A DNA stretch of 64,000 nucleotides from CAYLJJ01 sp964384025 (lineage in GTDB: Bacteria > Myxococcota_A > Bradymonadia > UBA7976 > UBA1532). Under the pieces are notes generated by a model. It searched no databases and had not been told where the DNA came from. It worked only from the letters and a program-made list of their open reading frames with translations. The first letter of the stretch is position 1, and every line of letters starts with the position of its first letter. Made by a program: the position numbers and the translations under genes. Positions 36,325 through 45,322 of the stretch are shown one piece after another. Where the stretch lies: assembly GCA_964384025.1 (NCBI GenBank), contig CAYLJJ010000007.1, forward strand, positions 1-64,000, read 5' to 3'.

Positions 36325-37848
36325 TTATTGTCCAGCGGTCGCGCTCCCGCCTCGCTCCATCGCCTTGAGGCTCAGGAGATCGCGGAGGATCTCTGCTGGG
36401 GCTGCTGCCGCAGGGAGGCGAGCCTCGAGGCGTGTCAAATATTTCATCGCCACTCGAGGACGACCTAGATCGATGTTGTCTAGGACGGTGGCAGTGAGGG
36501 AGGAGAGCGTGTTGAGGGCAGAGGGGGCAGCGCTGTGAGTCTTATCCTCAGCAGCCTCTCGAGCCTTGATGGCCAGCGCTGGCTTATCAGCGCGTTTAAG
36601 CACCTCAGCATGGAGGCGCTGAATCTCATCCACATGGCGCCTGATGAGTTGGAGGTCATTGAGATCCTGAGCTCCAAGTTGCTCTCCCAACTCCATCAGG
36701 GCAGCTCTCAGGGAGCGGCTCAACTGGCGGCGATCAGGAAAGCTCTCCTCTGGGCCTCGTTTGCCCAAAGCGTTGGCCAACTTGGTTTTAAGCACACGCC
36801 TAAAGACACGGTCTTCCGGTATTGCGCTCAGGAGCTGATCCAACTTCTCAGTCTCTCCTTGCTCCTTAAGGATCAGGGCCCAGAGCACGCGAGCCTCACA
36901 GCGGAGGTCCTCTTGATCTAAGGCTCGCGTAGGGACCAACTGAGCGAGAGAGGGCTCCTCTTTAAGTTCGAGGAGAGCTTCTAAGAGCAAAGCTGCTTCT
37001 TTGGAGCGCCCTAAGATCATCAGAGCCTCTGCTTGGAGGAGTTGAGGCCAACCCTTGAGTTCCTTGCTGGCCTCATAGGCCAATTGGGCATAGAGCTTGG
37101 CTCCTGCATCTGCTGCCCCAGGATCGAGCGCGACCTCTTCGGCGCTGAGCCTCAGGTCTGCTTCTTTGGCGGAGATACGCTCCCAGCGCCGAAGGGCCTC
37201 TTGACCTTGACCGGCGAGGGCCAGAGCCTTAACGGAGAGGCGCTGCCTGAGAGAGGGGGTCCCTCCTTCGGGCAGCTTTGCATTCAGCCCTGACATCTTC
37301 GCTTGAAGCAGGGCGCCAGCGGGGCTCTCTCTTTGCTCTTTTAGCAGGAGAGCCCAGGAGGCTGCAGGGCTCTCGGCGGGAATTTTATCGAGAGCCGCGA
37401 GAGGAGACTCGCCTTGAGCTTCAGCCAGACGAGCCAAGAGGAGGTTACGCCATGCTGCTTTAGCGCCAGGACGAGTGCTCTGGGCGTGGAGCAGAGCGGG
37501 GGTCAGGCGAAGGACCAACCTCCCTAGATTTTGATGAGCCCGCGCCAATTCTAGAGCCGCACGGGTCGCGCCGATGCGCTCATTCTCTGATTTGCCCTTG
37601 GAGAAGAGCCGCCAAGCAGCCAGTGGATCTCCACGAAACAGCTCTCCCCAGCCGCGGTTCTCTTCAGGCAACCGAAGCAGAGGGGTTGAGTCCTTGATCA
37701 GCTGACCCAACCAACCCTCTTGAGCCCCGCGCCTATCCGCGCTTAAGTCCAAAGAAGCTTCTGCATCCCTGATAGAGGGTTGCTTCTGAAGTTTACAGGC
37801 AGGGAGCAAAAAGAACCAAAGAACAGGGAGCACTCTCAAGAGATTCAT
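36325..37848 (-). CDS. lipoprotein with helical (TPR-like) repeats
   Basis: A 507-residue lipoprotein (signal ending L-L-P-A-C, Cys at 18). The rest is almost all helix, Ala/Leu/Glu-rich, with repeat spacing typical of TPR or Sel1-like solenoids (for example A-L-E-L-A-R-A-H-Q-N-L-G-R-L and L-L-Q-A-E-A-L-M-I-L-G-R-S-K-E-A). It overlaps the preceding gene by one base (TAATG at 37848) and ends 66 bases before the ABC binding-protein start, so it may belong to that transcript. Function unknown. Confidence 0.75.
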   Translation of the reverse strand: MNLLRVLPVLWFFLLPACKLQKQPSIRDAEASLDLSADRRGAQEGWLGQLIKDSTPLLRLPEENRGWGELFRGDPLAAWRLFSKGKSENERIGATRAALELARAHQNLGRLVLRLTPALLHAQSTRPGAKAAWRNLLLARLAEAQGESPLAALDKIPAESPAASWALLLKEQRESPAGALLQAKMSGLNAKLPEGGTPSLRQRLSVKALALAGQGQEALRRWERISAKEADLRLSAEEVALDPGAADAGAKLYAQLAYEASKELKGWPQLLQAEALMILGRSKEAALLLEALLELKEEPSLAQLVPTRALDQEDLRCEARVLWALILKEQGETEKLDQLLSAIPEDRVFRRVLKTKLANALGKRGPEESFPDRRQLSRSLRAALMELGEQLGAQDLNDLQLIRRHVDEIQRLHAEVLKRADKPALAIKAREAAEDKTHSAAPSALNTLSSLTATVLDNIDLGRPRVAMKYLTRLEARLPAAAAPAEILRDLLSLKAMERGGSATAGQ

Positions 37849-39740
37849 TAAAGCTCCACTTGGCTCTTGAGTTCATTTAGCTCTTTGATCTTTTGGTTTG
37901 CTTTAGCGACCCCTGATGAGTTGCTCCCTCGAGCAAAAGTACGATAACGTTCCCATTTGGTGATAGACTTATCTATCAAGCTGACATTGGCCCGTTTGGA
38001 ATCTTCATGGTGCTGTCTGAGGAACTCAAACTCTAAAATTTCAGCGAAGAAACGGTAAGCATCCGCCCGTTTCTTTGAAGGTAGCCTACGCATCTTGCTT
38101 TCTACTCGCACCATGGTGCTCATCGCCTTACGGTATCTCTTTCGAAGGGCGTAGGCCTTCCCCAGAGAGAGCAGGATTTGGGGATCGTGCTTGAATCTTC
38201 CCCTGGCAGTCGCCGCTTCAAGAGCTTCAATCTGCCGTCTATAGTCCTTCTGCTTATAGTAATAGTTTGCCAGGATACGGTTGGCCTCTCCATATTGGGG
38301 ATGAGTCCGATCTACTTGAGTCAGGAAGTCCACATCTGAGGCGTGGAGGATGTGGCTTCTTCTGCTGCCGATCCGCTTGACCTCCTCGCTGATCTGAGCA
38401 CGACTCATATTGACTGGAGCAGAACCCTCTCTGATGGTGGCTGGAGTGCTGCCATGTTTGCGATCAACATGATCATTCTTTTCATCGTCCATCAGACCAT
38501 CATCTAATTTGACCGCCTCCTGATCTCTCTTACTCTGCCCCCTAGATTTTTTAGGTGGCTCTGGTATTGGAGAAGCTACCGGAGGTTCAACTTTGCCGTG
38601 GCGCTCTGTAGGAGGAGCTTCGATGATATCTGCGACCGGATCGATTGGATCATCGATTATGGGAGGAGGAGACTCTACCGGGGGAGGTACATAGACAGGA
38701 GGCTCTTCTTTGCGTGTTCGTTTTGGAGCGACGGGTTTCTCCCAACGATCTACAGGTTCTCGGCGACTTCTTCTTTTTAGTCGTCGTTTGGCTTTGGTTT
38801 TGGTCTCTGTTCTACGACGATGAGAGCGGCTCCGCTCTCCTAGATTGCCAAACGGATCTTCTACATCAGCCTTGGCACCCCGCACAGGGGGCTTTGGTGG
38901 AGGCTCGACTGGAAGCGATGGGGGCTCGACTCGAGATATAGGAGGAATCGTTGGTGGTTCCACCGGTGGGGCGGACGGCTCAACTGGAGATTTAATAGGG
39001 GGCGGGAGTGGTTTCACTGGAGGTACTGGGGGCTTGACCGGAGGTACAATTGGAGCCACAGATGGGCTGTTCTCCCCCTTTAACTTTGGTTCAGGATCTA
39101 AACCCGCGAATTTTTCTGTAGGAAGCTTTTTTCCTCCGATTGGCCCCGACTTTTTATGGGTTAAAAGATAGACTTCATCATCCTCAGCAAAACGCCCTCG
39201 ATAGGTCAAATTCCCCGCTCGAGCAGAGAAGAGGCTTCCAGGGACTCCATTGACCTTTAAGAGAATCTCACCATCCATCCCTGTCTTGCCTTGCAGCTTA
39301 TCGTTAACCTTTATTGGGGTCGCGGGGCTCTGAGTGCGCACCATGAAGAGATACTCTCGTTCAGGGCGTTGGAGAGTCGCGGTAAAGTCGATCTGTAACG
39401 GTCGTCCATCCTTGGGATATCTGACCGTAAGCTGCCAACGGCTCTGGTCGATATTTGGGGGTACCTCAAATCCATCGGGAGGCTCTACATTAAAACTTAG
39501 GAGATCTCCATCTTTAGCAGCATATGTTCCTTTGAAAACACCTTCTTGATCTGTAATTCCAAATTTTCGTCCATTAATATAGAAACGAACCATATCGACC
39601 GGATGCTCACTTAGGTCGATGGTTTTGACCACCAACATGAGCTTCTTCTCTACCGTTTTTTGGGCTTCCTCTTTGTCACAACCGGGCAAAATGAGGAGAG
39701 CGCAGAAGAGAATGAACAGGACAGATCTCAAGAAAGGCAT
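37848..39740 (-). CDS. lipoprotein with a proline-rich spacer and C-terminal TPR-like domain
   Basis: A 630-residue lipoprotein (signal ending L-I-L-P-G-C, Cys at 21). The N-terminal 200 residues look like two beta-sandwich domains. A long Pro/Val/Lys-rich spacer (about 228-292) and an Arg/Lys-rich stretch follow, then Pro-rich sequence to about 400. The last 170 residues are TPR-like. Such extended Pro-rich spacers can cross the periplasm from a lipid anchor to a partner. GGAGG lies four bases before the ATG. It overlaps the next gene by one base. Function unknown. Confidence 0.75.
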   Translation of the reverse strand: MPFLRSVLFILFCALLILPGCDKEEAQKTVEKKLMLVVKTIDLSEHPVDMVRFYINGRKFGITDQEGVFKGTYAAKDGDLLSFNVEPPDGFEVPPNIDQSRWQLTVRYPKDGRPLQIDFTATLQRPEREYLFMVRTQSPATPIKVNDKLQGKTGMDGEILLKVNGVPGSLFSARAGNLTYRGRFAEDDEVYLLTHKKSGPIGGKKLPTEKFAGLDPEPKLKGENSPSVAPIVPPVKPPVPPVKPLPPPIKSPVEPSAPPVEPPTIPPISRVEPPSLPVEPPPKPPVRGAKADVEDPFGNLGERSRSHRRRTETKTKAKRRLKRRSRREPVDRWEKPVAPKRTRKEEPPVYVPPPVESPPPIIDDPIDPVADIIEAPPTERHGKVEPPVASPIPEPPKKSRGQSKRDQEAVKLDDGLMDDEKNDHVDRKHGSTPATIREGSAPVNMSRAQISEEVKRIGSRRSHILHASDVDFLTQVDRTHPQYGEANRILANYYYKQKDYRRQIEALEAATARGRFKHDPQILLSLGKAYALRKRYRKAMSTMVRVESKMRRLPSKKRADAYRFFAEILEFEFLRQHHEDSKRANVSLIDKSITKWERYRTFARGSNSSGVAKANQKIKELNELKSQVEL

Positions 39741-39829
39741 TTCGCCTCCGATCTCAGCAGGGCCTATCGGCCGATTTCCAAAGATGAGGAGCCCCGGCTT
39801 GCGCGCTCCGGGAACAGCGAATGATCGCC

Positions 39830-40249
39830 TTAAATCCCTGAGTTGGGGATGGAGCCGTTATCTGGTTGGAGCTCCTTCTCCTCGGTTACATCGGGTGCGG
39901 CTTCACCAATGTCAGGGGTTCTGGGCTGAAGGACCAGATCGGCTACCTTAATAGCCCCTCCCTCTGCTTTTACTTCAAAAGCAAGATCCTGATAACCGAA
40001 TTTCCGCACTTTGATGCGGTATACGCCAGGTTGGATCGATTCGGTCTCTCCCAAATCATTTATCCTCTGACGAAGGATAAAGAAACCTCGAGAGTTGCTG
40101 ACGACTACATCTGTCTCTGGCTCAGTGATGACCTCGGCTTTGGTGACTACTGCACCTTGATGATCGATGATTCGACCACGTATCGCGATGGGTCCACCCC
40201 CGCAGGCGGTGGTGAGCAAAAGAGAGACTGTTAGGAGAAGTGAACGCAT
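39830..40249 (-). CDS. small lipoprotein with a carboxypeptidase-regulatory-like domain
   Basis: A 139-residue lipoprotein (signal ending L-T-T-A-C, Cys at 16). Residues about 21-113 form a beta-sandwich of the carboxypeptidase-regulatory type (I-R-G-R-I-I-D-H-Q-G-A-V-V...G-V-Y-R-I-K-V-R-K-F-G-Y). GGAGG precedes the ATG. It follows the upstream gene with no gap. Function unknown. Confidence 0.75.
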   Translation of the reverse strand: MRSLLLTVSLLLTTACGGGPIAIRGRIIDHQGAVVTKAEVITEPETDVVVSNSRGFFILRQRINDLGETESIQPGVYRIKVRKFGYQDLAFEVKAEGGAIKVADLVLQPRTPDIGEAAPDVTEEKELQPDNGSIPNSGI

Positions 40250-40714
40250 TTAGCCTCCCTCCATACGTTGCCCAATCACGCTGAGGGCATACTCGACAGT
40301 CCTCACTCTCGGATCTAGATCCCTGAGGTTGGCAAGATGATCGTAGGCTTCAGTGAGCTTACCCTCAGCAGCTGCGTCGATCGCCTTCCCTAAAAACTCA
40401 CGCCGCATGTCCTGAACCTCAGGCATGGTGTTGACTGTTTTGATGGTCTGGCCGATCTCCTCTAGGAGATCGGGAGCATCATTATGAAGCTTTCGTCCGG
40501 TGATGAGCAGGTAGGCCCGAGCGTACTTTTTAAGACCATCTCTGAGGTAACCTCGCTTTTTCTTAGCTCGATTTCGGTAACGCCTGCTCTTTGCTTTCTT
40601 GAGCAAACCAGCGCCCTCTTCAACCATCTCCCGCGCGTCCTCTACAGGTCCTGACCAAGCACTCGTGGGGAGGAGCAGGCCAAAGAGCAAAGTCCAGTGA
40701 CAGAGCCTCCACAT
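40250..40714 (-). CDS. small exported helical protein
   Basis: A 154-residue protein with a signal peptide (MWRLCHWTLLFGLLLPTSAWSG). ATG 40714 is chosen over an in-frame TTG six bases upstream because GGAGG sits six bases before it. The mature protein is helical and Lys/Arg-rich near residues 38-62, with TPR-like spacing near its end (K-L-T-E-A-Y-D-H-L-A-N-L-R-D-L-D-P). It lies 85 bases after the kinase gene. Not recognised beyond that. Confidence 0.7.
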   Translation of the reverse strand: MWRLCHWTLLFGLLLPTSAWSGPVEDAREMVEEGAGLLKKAKSRRYRNRAKKKRGYLRDGLKKYARAYLLITGRKLHNDAPDLLEEIGQTIKTVNTMPEVQDMRREFLGKAIDAAAEGKLTEAYDHLANLRDLDPRVRTVEYALSVIGQRMEGG

Positions 40715-40771
40715 CTCCAACCTCCATGAAACCTTAAAAAAAATACTCTAAAAGAATAGAACACAGGGTCT

Positions 40772-40792
40772 GCGCCAAGTCAATGATGGCGC
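40772..40792 (-). terminator. GC stem-loop after the kinase gene, possible weak terminator
   Basis: GCGCCA (40772-40777) pairs with TGGCGC (40787-40792), just downstream of the kinase stop on the minus strand. The nearest T run on that strand is about 25 bases further on, so it is not a classical rho-independent terminator. Confidence 0.25.
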
Positions 40793-40799
40793 TGAACCA

Positions 40800-43148
40800 T
40801 CACTGAAGGGTGATCTCCTGAATGCCCCCCTCCAACTTCAGCTCAGAAGAGAGCACACGGCTTGCTCCCCCCTCAATCGAGATCTCTAACTCCAGGCTCT
40901 CTCCAGCCTCCCCGAGGAGGTTCAGAGGGGTGAGTCCCAATTCAAGGTCATTCCAGCGTACATGTGCGCCTGAAGGCTCGCTCTTGATCAAAGTCCAGGC
41001 GAGCTGTTTCTGATCTTTTGCGGGTTTAAAGATGTAGAGCCAGCGTGAGCTGGAGAGAGGGGGGAGAACGGCAGTATAGACCCTCTTTTTCCAGTAGATT
41101 TTGAGATCCAGAGCCTGATTTGGATCCGGCAACTCAAAATCGATGGGGGTTTCTCCCACAAAATTGTTCTGGTTGAAGATCTCCAGGTTGGGCAGCTCAG
41201 ATTGAATCTTCGCCTTAGGAGGGCCGCTGGGGATCTGAACCGCTGGCTGGGCGAAGGGATCGAGGAGCACCACAGCAGTTGCTCCAGCGCCAGTGACCAG
41301 TAGAGCCAAGATGATAGAGAAGAGGCGACGATAGCTCTTCTTAGGCTTCCTGATCCCAGAGAGGCTGTTTCCAACAGGGAAAGGGACTCGAGGCTGAAGA
41401 GCTTTGGGTAGACTGGGTTCAAGAGCTTCAAATTTCGGAGGAGAACTCAGCGCAGATTGAACTCTTGGAGAGGGAGTGGGTGAGGCGGCAGGAAGAGAAG
41501 TGATTCTGGGCGGTACAGGCTCAGCGACCTGGGCGTTTGGAAAAGGTGATCTTGGTTGAGCAACAGCTTCAACTTGAGGGTTTGGAGAAGTGAGTGAAGG
41601 CTTGACAGCTTGAAGGTTTGGAGGCTTTCGAGCCACCGCCTCAACCTGAGCGCTTGGAAAAGTGGGCGGTGCCAAATCTGGAAGAGGCTCTAAAGAGTTG
41701 AGCTGTTCCGCTTCTGGAAATGAAGGGATTTGAAGCCCCATAGAAGGCTCAAGTTGCTGAATTGTTTCCTCTTCTGGAGGTAGAACCTCTTTGGATGCCG
41801 CCGTTTTAGAGCCAAAAGCAGAAGCTGGAATATTAAAACTTTCTAGTTTTATCGGAGGTTCCTCATCAAATTCTGGAATCTCAAGTAAAGAGGAAGAAGC
41901 GTGCTCAGGAGGTTCTATTCCTAACTCAACATCAGAAAATCTCGGGATCACCTCGGTGAAATCGTCAAACTCTTCTTTCTCTTCTTCAAAGAGAGTGTTC
42001 TCTTCAGGATCATCAAACTCCATGAGTGTATGCTCATCTTCAAGCATCATATCATCAAAATCAGTATTATCCAGACTGATAGAGCTAGAATCGCCCGAAA
42101 ATATATCAGAACTCAGTTCAGGGACCGGAGCGAATGTGGATGGAGAGATGGTCATGGTCTCGCCTGAGTTGTCATCATCTGTTTTGATATTCATTTCAAG
42201 ATCTTCTTGAACTATTGTAGGCTTTGAGATAGTAGCCAATTGTGCGGGGACTGCATAGAATCCGCTATTGAATTTATAATTTTCAATGGTTTCTAAAAAC
42301 TCGTTTGCATCTTGATATCGAACCCTTCGATCCTTTTCTAGAGCCCGCATTACTGTCCTTTCTAACTCTATAGGAATATCATCTCGAAATTCTCTAAGAG
42401 AAGTAGGAGTCTCTTTTAGGTGAGCCATCATAATATCAACAGCGCTATTTCCATAGTAAGGGGGTCTTCCGGTTAACATTTCATAGAAGAGCACTCCGAT
42501 AGAGTAAATATCAGATTGAAGATCGATAGCCTTACCTCTGATCTGTTCAGGACTCATATATGTTGGAGTACCATGAATCCTGCCGTTGTTGGCCAACGGT
42601 TTGCTATTACTATCCAAGCCATCTTGTATAGTAGTAAGCTTTGCAATCCCAAAATCAAGAACCTTGACAAAATCATCATCACCATTCAAGCGAGTCAGAA
42701 ATATGTTTCCAGGTTTAAGATCACGGTGCACCAACCCCATTTGGTGTGCTTCTGAAATCGTTTGCAATGTTTGTGTTATGATTTTGATAGCAATAGAATA
42801 TGAAAGAGGCCCTTGTTCTAGACGCTCTTTCAAAGATTCGCCAGAGAGAAACTCCATGGCGATATAGAGAAGACCATCTTCAGTTTGGCCAAAATCGTGG
42901 ATCACGATGGTGTTGGGATGCTTCAACCGAGAAGCCAAATACGCCTCGTGGCGAAAACGCTCTGCTGAGATTGGGTCTCCCCTCTGATCGTGTAAGAGGA
43001 TCTTGAGGGCAACCACACGATCCATGGAGATCTGACGGGCTTTATAGATCGCGCCCATCCCGCCTTCACCCAGCTTCTCTAGGATCTCAAAGCGCTCATC
43101 AATGATGGCTCCAAGGAGTTCAGAGGCGTGGAAAGAGTTGAGGGACAT
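40800..43148 (-). CDS. Ser/Thr protein kinase with a periplasmic PEGA-like domain
   Basis: A 782-residue Hanks-type kinase. The Gly loop is L-G-E-G-G-M-G at 26-32, catalytic Lys K49, H-R-D-L-K-P-G-N at 141-148 (D143) and D-F-G at 165-167, with G-T-P-T-Y-M-S-P-E-Q in the activation segment, so it looks active. A long acidic then Pro-rich linker (about 300-600) leads to one membrane helix (about 606-629) and a periplasmic part with PEGA-like sequence. Signals outside the inner membrane may thus control phosphorylation inside. GGAGA precedes the ATG. It is divergent from the IgGFc-type lipoprotein gene at 43304, and a run of minus-strand envelope genes follows. Confidence 0.92.
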   Translation of the reverse strand: MSLNSFHASELLGAIIDERFEILEKLGEGGMGAIYKARQISMDRVVALKILLHDQRGDPISAERFRHEAYLASRLKHPNTIVIHDFGQTEDGLLYIAMEFLSGESLKERLEQGPLSYSIAIKIITQTLQTISEAHQMGLVHRDLKPGNIFLTRLNGDDDFVKVLDFGIAKLTTIQDGLDSNSKPLANNGRIHGTPTYMSPEQIRGKAIDLQSDIYSIGVLFYEMLTGRPPYYGNSAVDIMMAHLKETPTSLREFRDDIPIELERTVMRALEKDRRVRYQDANEFLETIENYKFNSGFYAVPAQLATISKPTIVQEDLEMNIKTDDDNSGETMTISPSTFAPVPELSSDIFSGDSSSISLDNTDFDDMMLEDEHTLMEFDDPEENTLFEEEKEEFDDFTEVIPRFSDVELGIEPPEHASSSLLEIPEFDEEPPIKLESFNIPASAFGSKTAASKEVLPPEEETIQQLEPSMGLQIPSFPEAEQLNSLEPLPDLAPPTFPSAQVEAVARKPPNLQAVKPSLTSPNPQVEAVAQPRSPFPNAQVAEPVPPRITSLPAASPTPSPRVQSALSSPPKFEALEPSLPKALQPRVPFPVGNSLSGIRKPKKSYRRLFSIILALLVTGAGATAVVLLDPFAQPAVQIPSGPPKAKIQSELPNLEIFNQNNFVGETPIDFELPDPNQALDLKIYWKKRVYTAVLPPLSSSRWLYIFKPAKDQKQLAWTLIKSEPSGAHVRWNDLELGLTPLNLLGEAGESLELEISIEGGASRVLSSELKLEGGIQEITLQ

Positions 43149-43243
43149 TCAAATATCGTCTCCAAAGGGGAAGCCAATCATATCTGAGGAGGGGCTTGGA
43201 TCAAAAACCCTCTTTTGAAGCCACTCCGCCTTCTCAGCTTCCG

Positions 43244-43273
43244 TTGACCTCGCTCTGAGGCTCCGCATAGATT
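43244..43273 (+). promoter_or_regulatory. candidate sigma70-type promoter for the lipoprotein pair at 43304
   Basis: TTGACC (43244-43249) and TAGATT (43268-43273) are separated by 18 bases and lie about 30 bases before the start codon. Five of six and four of six bases match the consensus. It sits in the 155-base intergenic region shared with the divergent kinase gene. Confidence 0.35.
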
Positions 43274-43303
43274 CGAGGGCGCTTCAAACCCAAAGGAAAC
43301 GGT

Positions 43304-45322
43304 ATGCAACTCAGGTCGCTCCTGTTGACCCTCCTCTTCTCTTTCGCCTGCAGTGAGAGTGTTGAGGAGACAAATGATCGCGTCTCTGAGCGCGCAAACA
43401 CAGATTTGGGAGAGAGTGTGGGGCTGGAAACGGGAGTAGAGGATCTCGGTCCTCTCTGTGAGTTGGGTAGCCGAAGCTGTAGCGAGGCGGGCTTGCCCCA
43501 CTCCTGTAACGCTGAAGGCTGGCAAAGAGAGCCTGCTTGCGCCGAGGAGGAGCCTTGTCGCTTGGGACGCTGCCTGCCCCCCCCCATCTGCTCTCCAGAG
43601 GAGAGCCGATGTGCTGGACCCAAGCTCTTGGAGATCTGCCAAGAGGAGGGCCTGGGCTGGGACAGCATAGAGTGCAGCAACGCCTGTCGAGATCGAGGCT
43701 TGGCCACCTGTGATGATGTGATCTGTGTCCCTGGGCAGCGCAGCTGCAATCAGGGGCAGGTGGTAGTTCAGTGCGTAGATGGAACCCGCTTTGAGTTTGT
43801 AGAGCGCTGTAACGGTGCCCGCACAGGGCGTCAATGTGATCGAGGAGAGTGTGTGCCTCTCTGTATCCTCAACGAGAAGCTGAGAACCAATGTGGGCTGT
43901 GACTACTGGGCTGCAGATCTAGACAATGCCTTTGTGCCTGGAGGAGAACGGGGCTTCCTAGACGCCGCCGCCGAGCCCTTCGCGGTCGTGGTCTCAAACC
44001 CTCATATGAGCTACACCGCCGAGGTCTCTATCTATGATCATGAGGGCTTGGTTCAGAGCCAACTTGTTCCTCCCTTGGGACTCCAGGTTTTTAATCTCCC
44101 CCGTCGAGATGTAGATGGGACGATCCAAGCCCTACGCGCATATCGGGTGCGCAGCAGCATCCCCATCGTCGCCTACCAGTTTAATCCCCTGGACAATGAA
44201 GAGGTTTTTAGCAATGACGCTTCCCTCCTCCTCCCCAGCCATGTTTTGGGAGATCACTACCTAGTGATGACCCGAGAGCAGAGCTTTGAGAGCCTGAGAG
44301 GCTTCCTGACAGTGATCAGCATCAGCGAGGAGTTCAGCAATGTTCATGTCACCGTCAGCGCGCCTACCCAGGCCAGCGCAGATCGGCAGATCCCAGCGCT
44401 GGAGGCTGGAGAAAGCTTTGAGACCAATATGCGCCAGTTTGAGGTCCTCAACATCCAAACACGAGCCCCAGGGGCAGATCTCACCGGCTCTGAGGTTCGC
44501 TCCAGTCAGAACGTGGTTGTCTTTGGCGGCAGCGAGGCGGCCAATGTCCCCAACACAAATCACTGCATCGAGATCGATCCTCAGAGCCGAGAAGGAGTCT
44601 GCGAGTATGGTCGGGAGATCAGCTGTGAGGACAACTATGACTGCAACGAAGCTCGTCTGAATACTTGCTGTGCTGATCATCTAGAGCAGCAGCTCTTCCC
44701 CGTGGAGACCTGGGGACGGCACTACATCGCCACCAAGAGCTATGATCGAGGGCTGGAGTCGGATTATTGGCGGATCCTCGCCGCCGAAGACAATACAAAG
44801 GTAGAGACGGTCCCCCCCCAAGTCCCTATCCCTGATCTCAATGCTGGGGAGTGGTTTGAGTTTCCCAGCCGAGAGCACTTTGAGATCCTCAGCGATAAGC
44901 CGATCCTCCTGGGGCAATTTTTGGCTTCAGAGCAAGCTCCAGATCCCAACCGCTATAGCGACTTTGAATCAGGCGACGCGGGAACAGGAGATCCTGCTTT
45001 TATCCTTGCTGTTCCGGTGGAGCAGTTTAGAGAGGACTTCGTCTTCCTCGCTCCCGATAAGTACGCCTTCGATTATGTGAGCGTCATCGCTCCCAGCTCT
45101 GCTTTGGTACTCTTTGATGAGAATCCGATCCAGGTCTCATGGGAGCCTGTGGGAGAGGGGACAGAGTGGCATATCGCCCGCTTCGCCATCGCCGATGGAG
45201 TTCACTTTATTCAGTCTGATCAACCCCTCTCCGTTATCGTCTATGGCTATGATCAATATGTCTCCTATGGCTACCCTGGGGGCCTTAACTTGAACATCGA
45301 AGAGGAGCTATTAGAGGAATGA
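43304..45322 (+). CDS. lipoprotein with an IgGFc-binding-like domain
   Basis: A 672-residue lipoprotein (signal ending F-S-F-A-C, Cys at 16). Residues about 50-190 are Cys-rich. Residues about 195-660 resemble the IgGFc-binding N-terminal domain found in Myxococcota and in eukaryotic FCGBP-like proteins: N-P-x-x-x-x-A-E-V, V-A-Y-Q-F-N-P-L, L-L-P-x-x-x-L-G-x-x-Y, and G-T-G-D-P-A-F. The family name reflects the eukaryotic member; no antibody binding is implied here. AAGGA lies six bases before the ATG. It shares an ATGA overlap with the IPT/TIG gene. A surface role is inferred. Confidence 0.8.
   Translation: MQLRSLLLTLLFSFACSESVEETNDRVSERANTDLGESVGLETGVEDLGPLCELGSRSCSEAGLPHSCNAEGWQREPACAEEEPCRLGRCLPPPICSPEESRCAGPKLLEICQEEGLGWDSIECSNACRDRGLATCDDVICVPGQRSCNQGQVVVQCVDGTRFEFVERCNGARTGRQCDRGECVPLCILNEKLRTNVGCDYWAADLDNAFVPGGERGFLDAAAEPFAVVVSNPHMSYTAEVSIYDHEGLVQSQLVPPLGLQVFNLPRRDVDGTIQALRAYRVRSSIPIVAYQFNPLDNEEVFSNDASLLLPSHVLGDHYLVMTREQSFESLRGFLTVISISEEFSNVHVTVSAPTQASADRQIPALEAGESFETNMRQFEVLNIQTRAPGADLTGSEVRSSQNVVVFGGSEAANVPNTNHCIEIDPQSREGVCEYGREISCEDNYDCNEARLNTCCADHLEQQLFPVETWGRHYIATKSYDRGLESDYWRILAAEDNTKVETVPPQVPIPDLNAGEWFEFPSREHFEILSDKPILLGQFLASEQAPDPNRYSDFESGDAGTGDPAFILAVPVEQFREDFVFLAPDKYAFDYVSVIAPSSALVLFDENPIQVSWEPVGEGTEWHIARFAIADGVHFIQSDQPLSVIVYGYDQYVSYGYPGGLNLNIEEELLEE

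Noticed and set aside
39793..39812. Stem CCCGG/CCGGG between two minus-strand lipoprotein genes
   Set aside because: Only five pairs with a ten-base loop and no T run, so it does not support a terminator.
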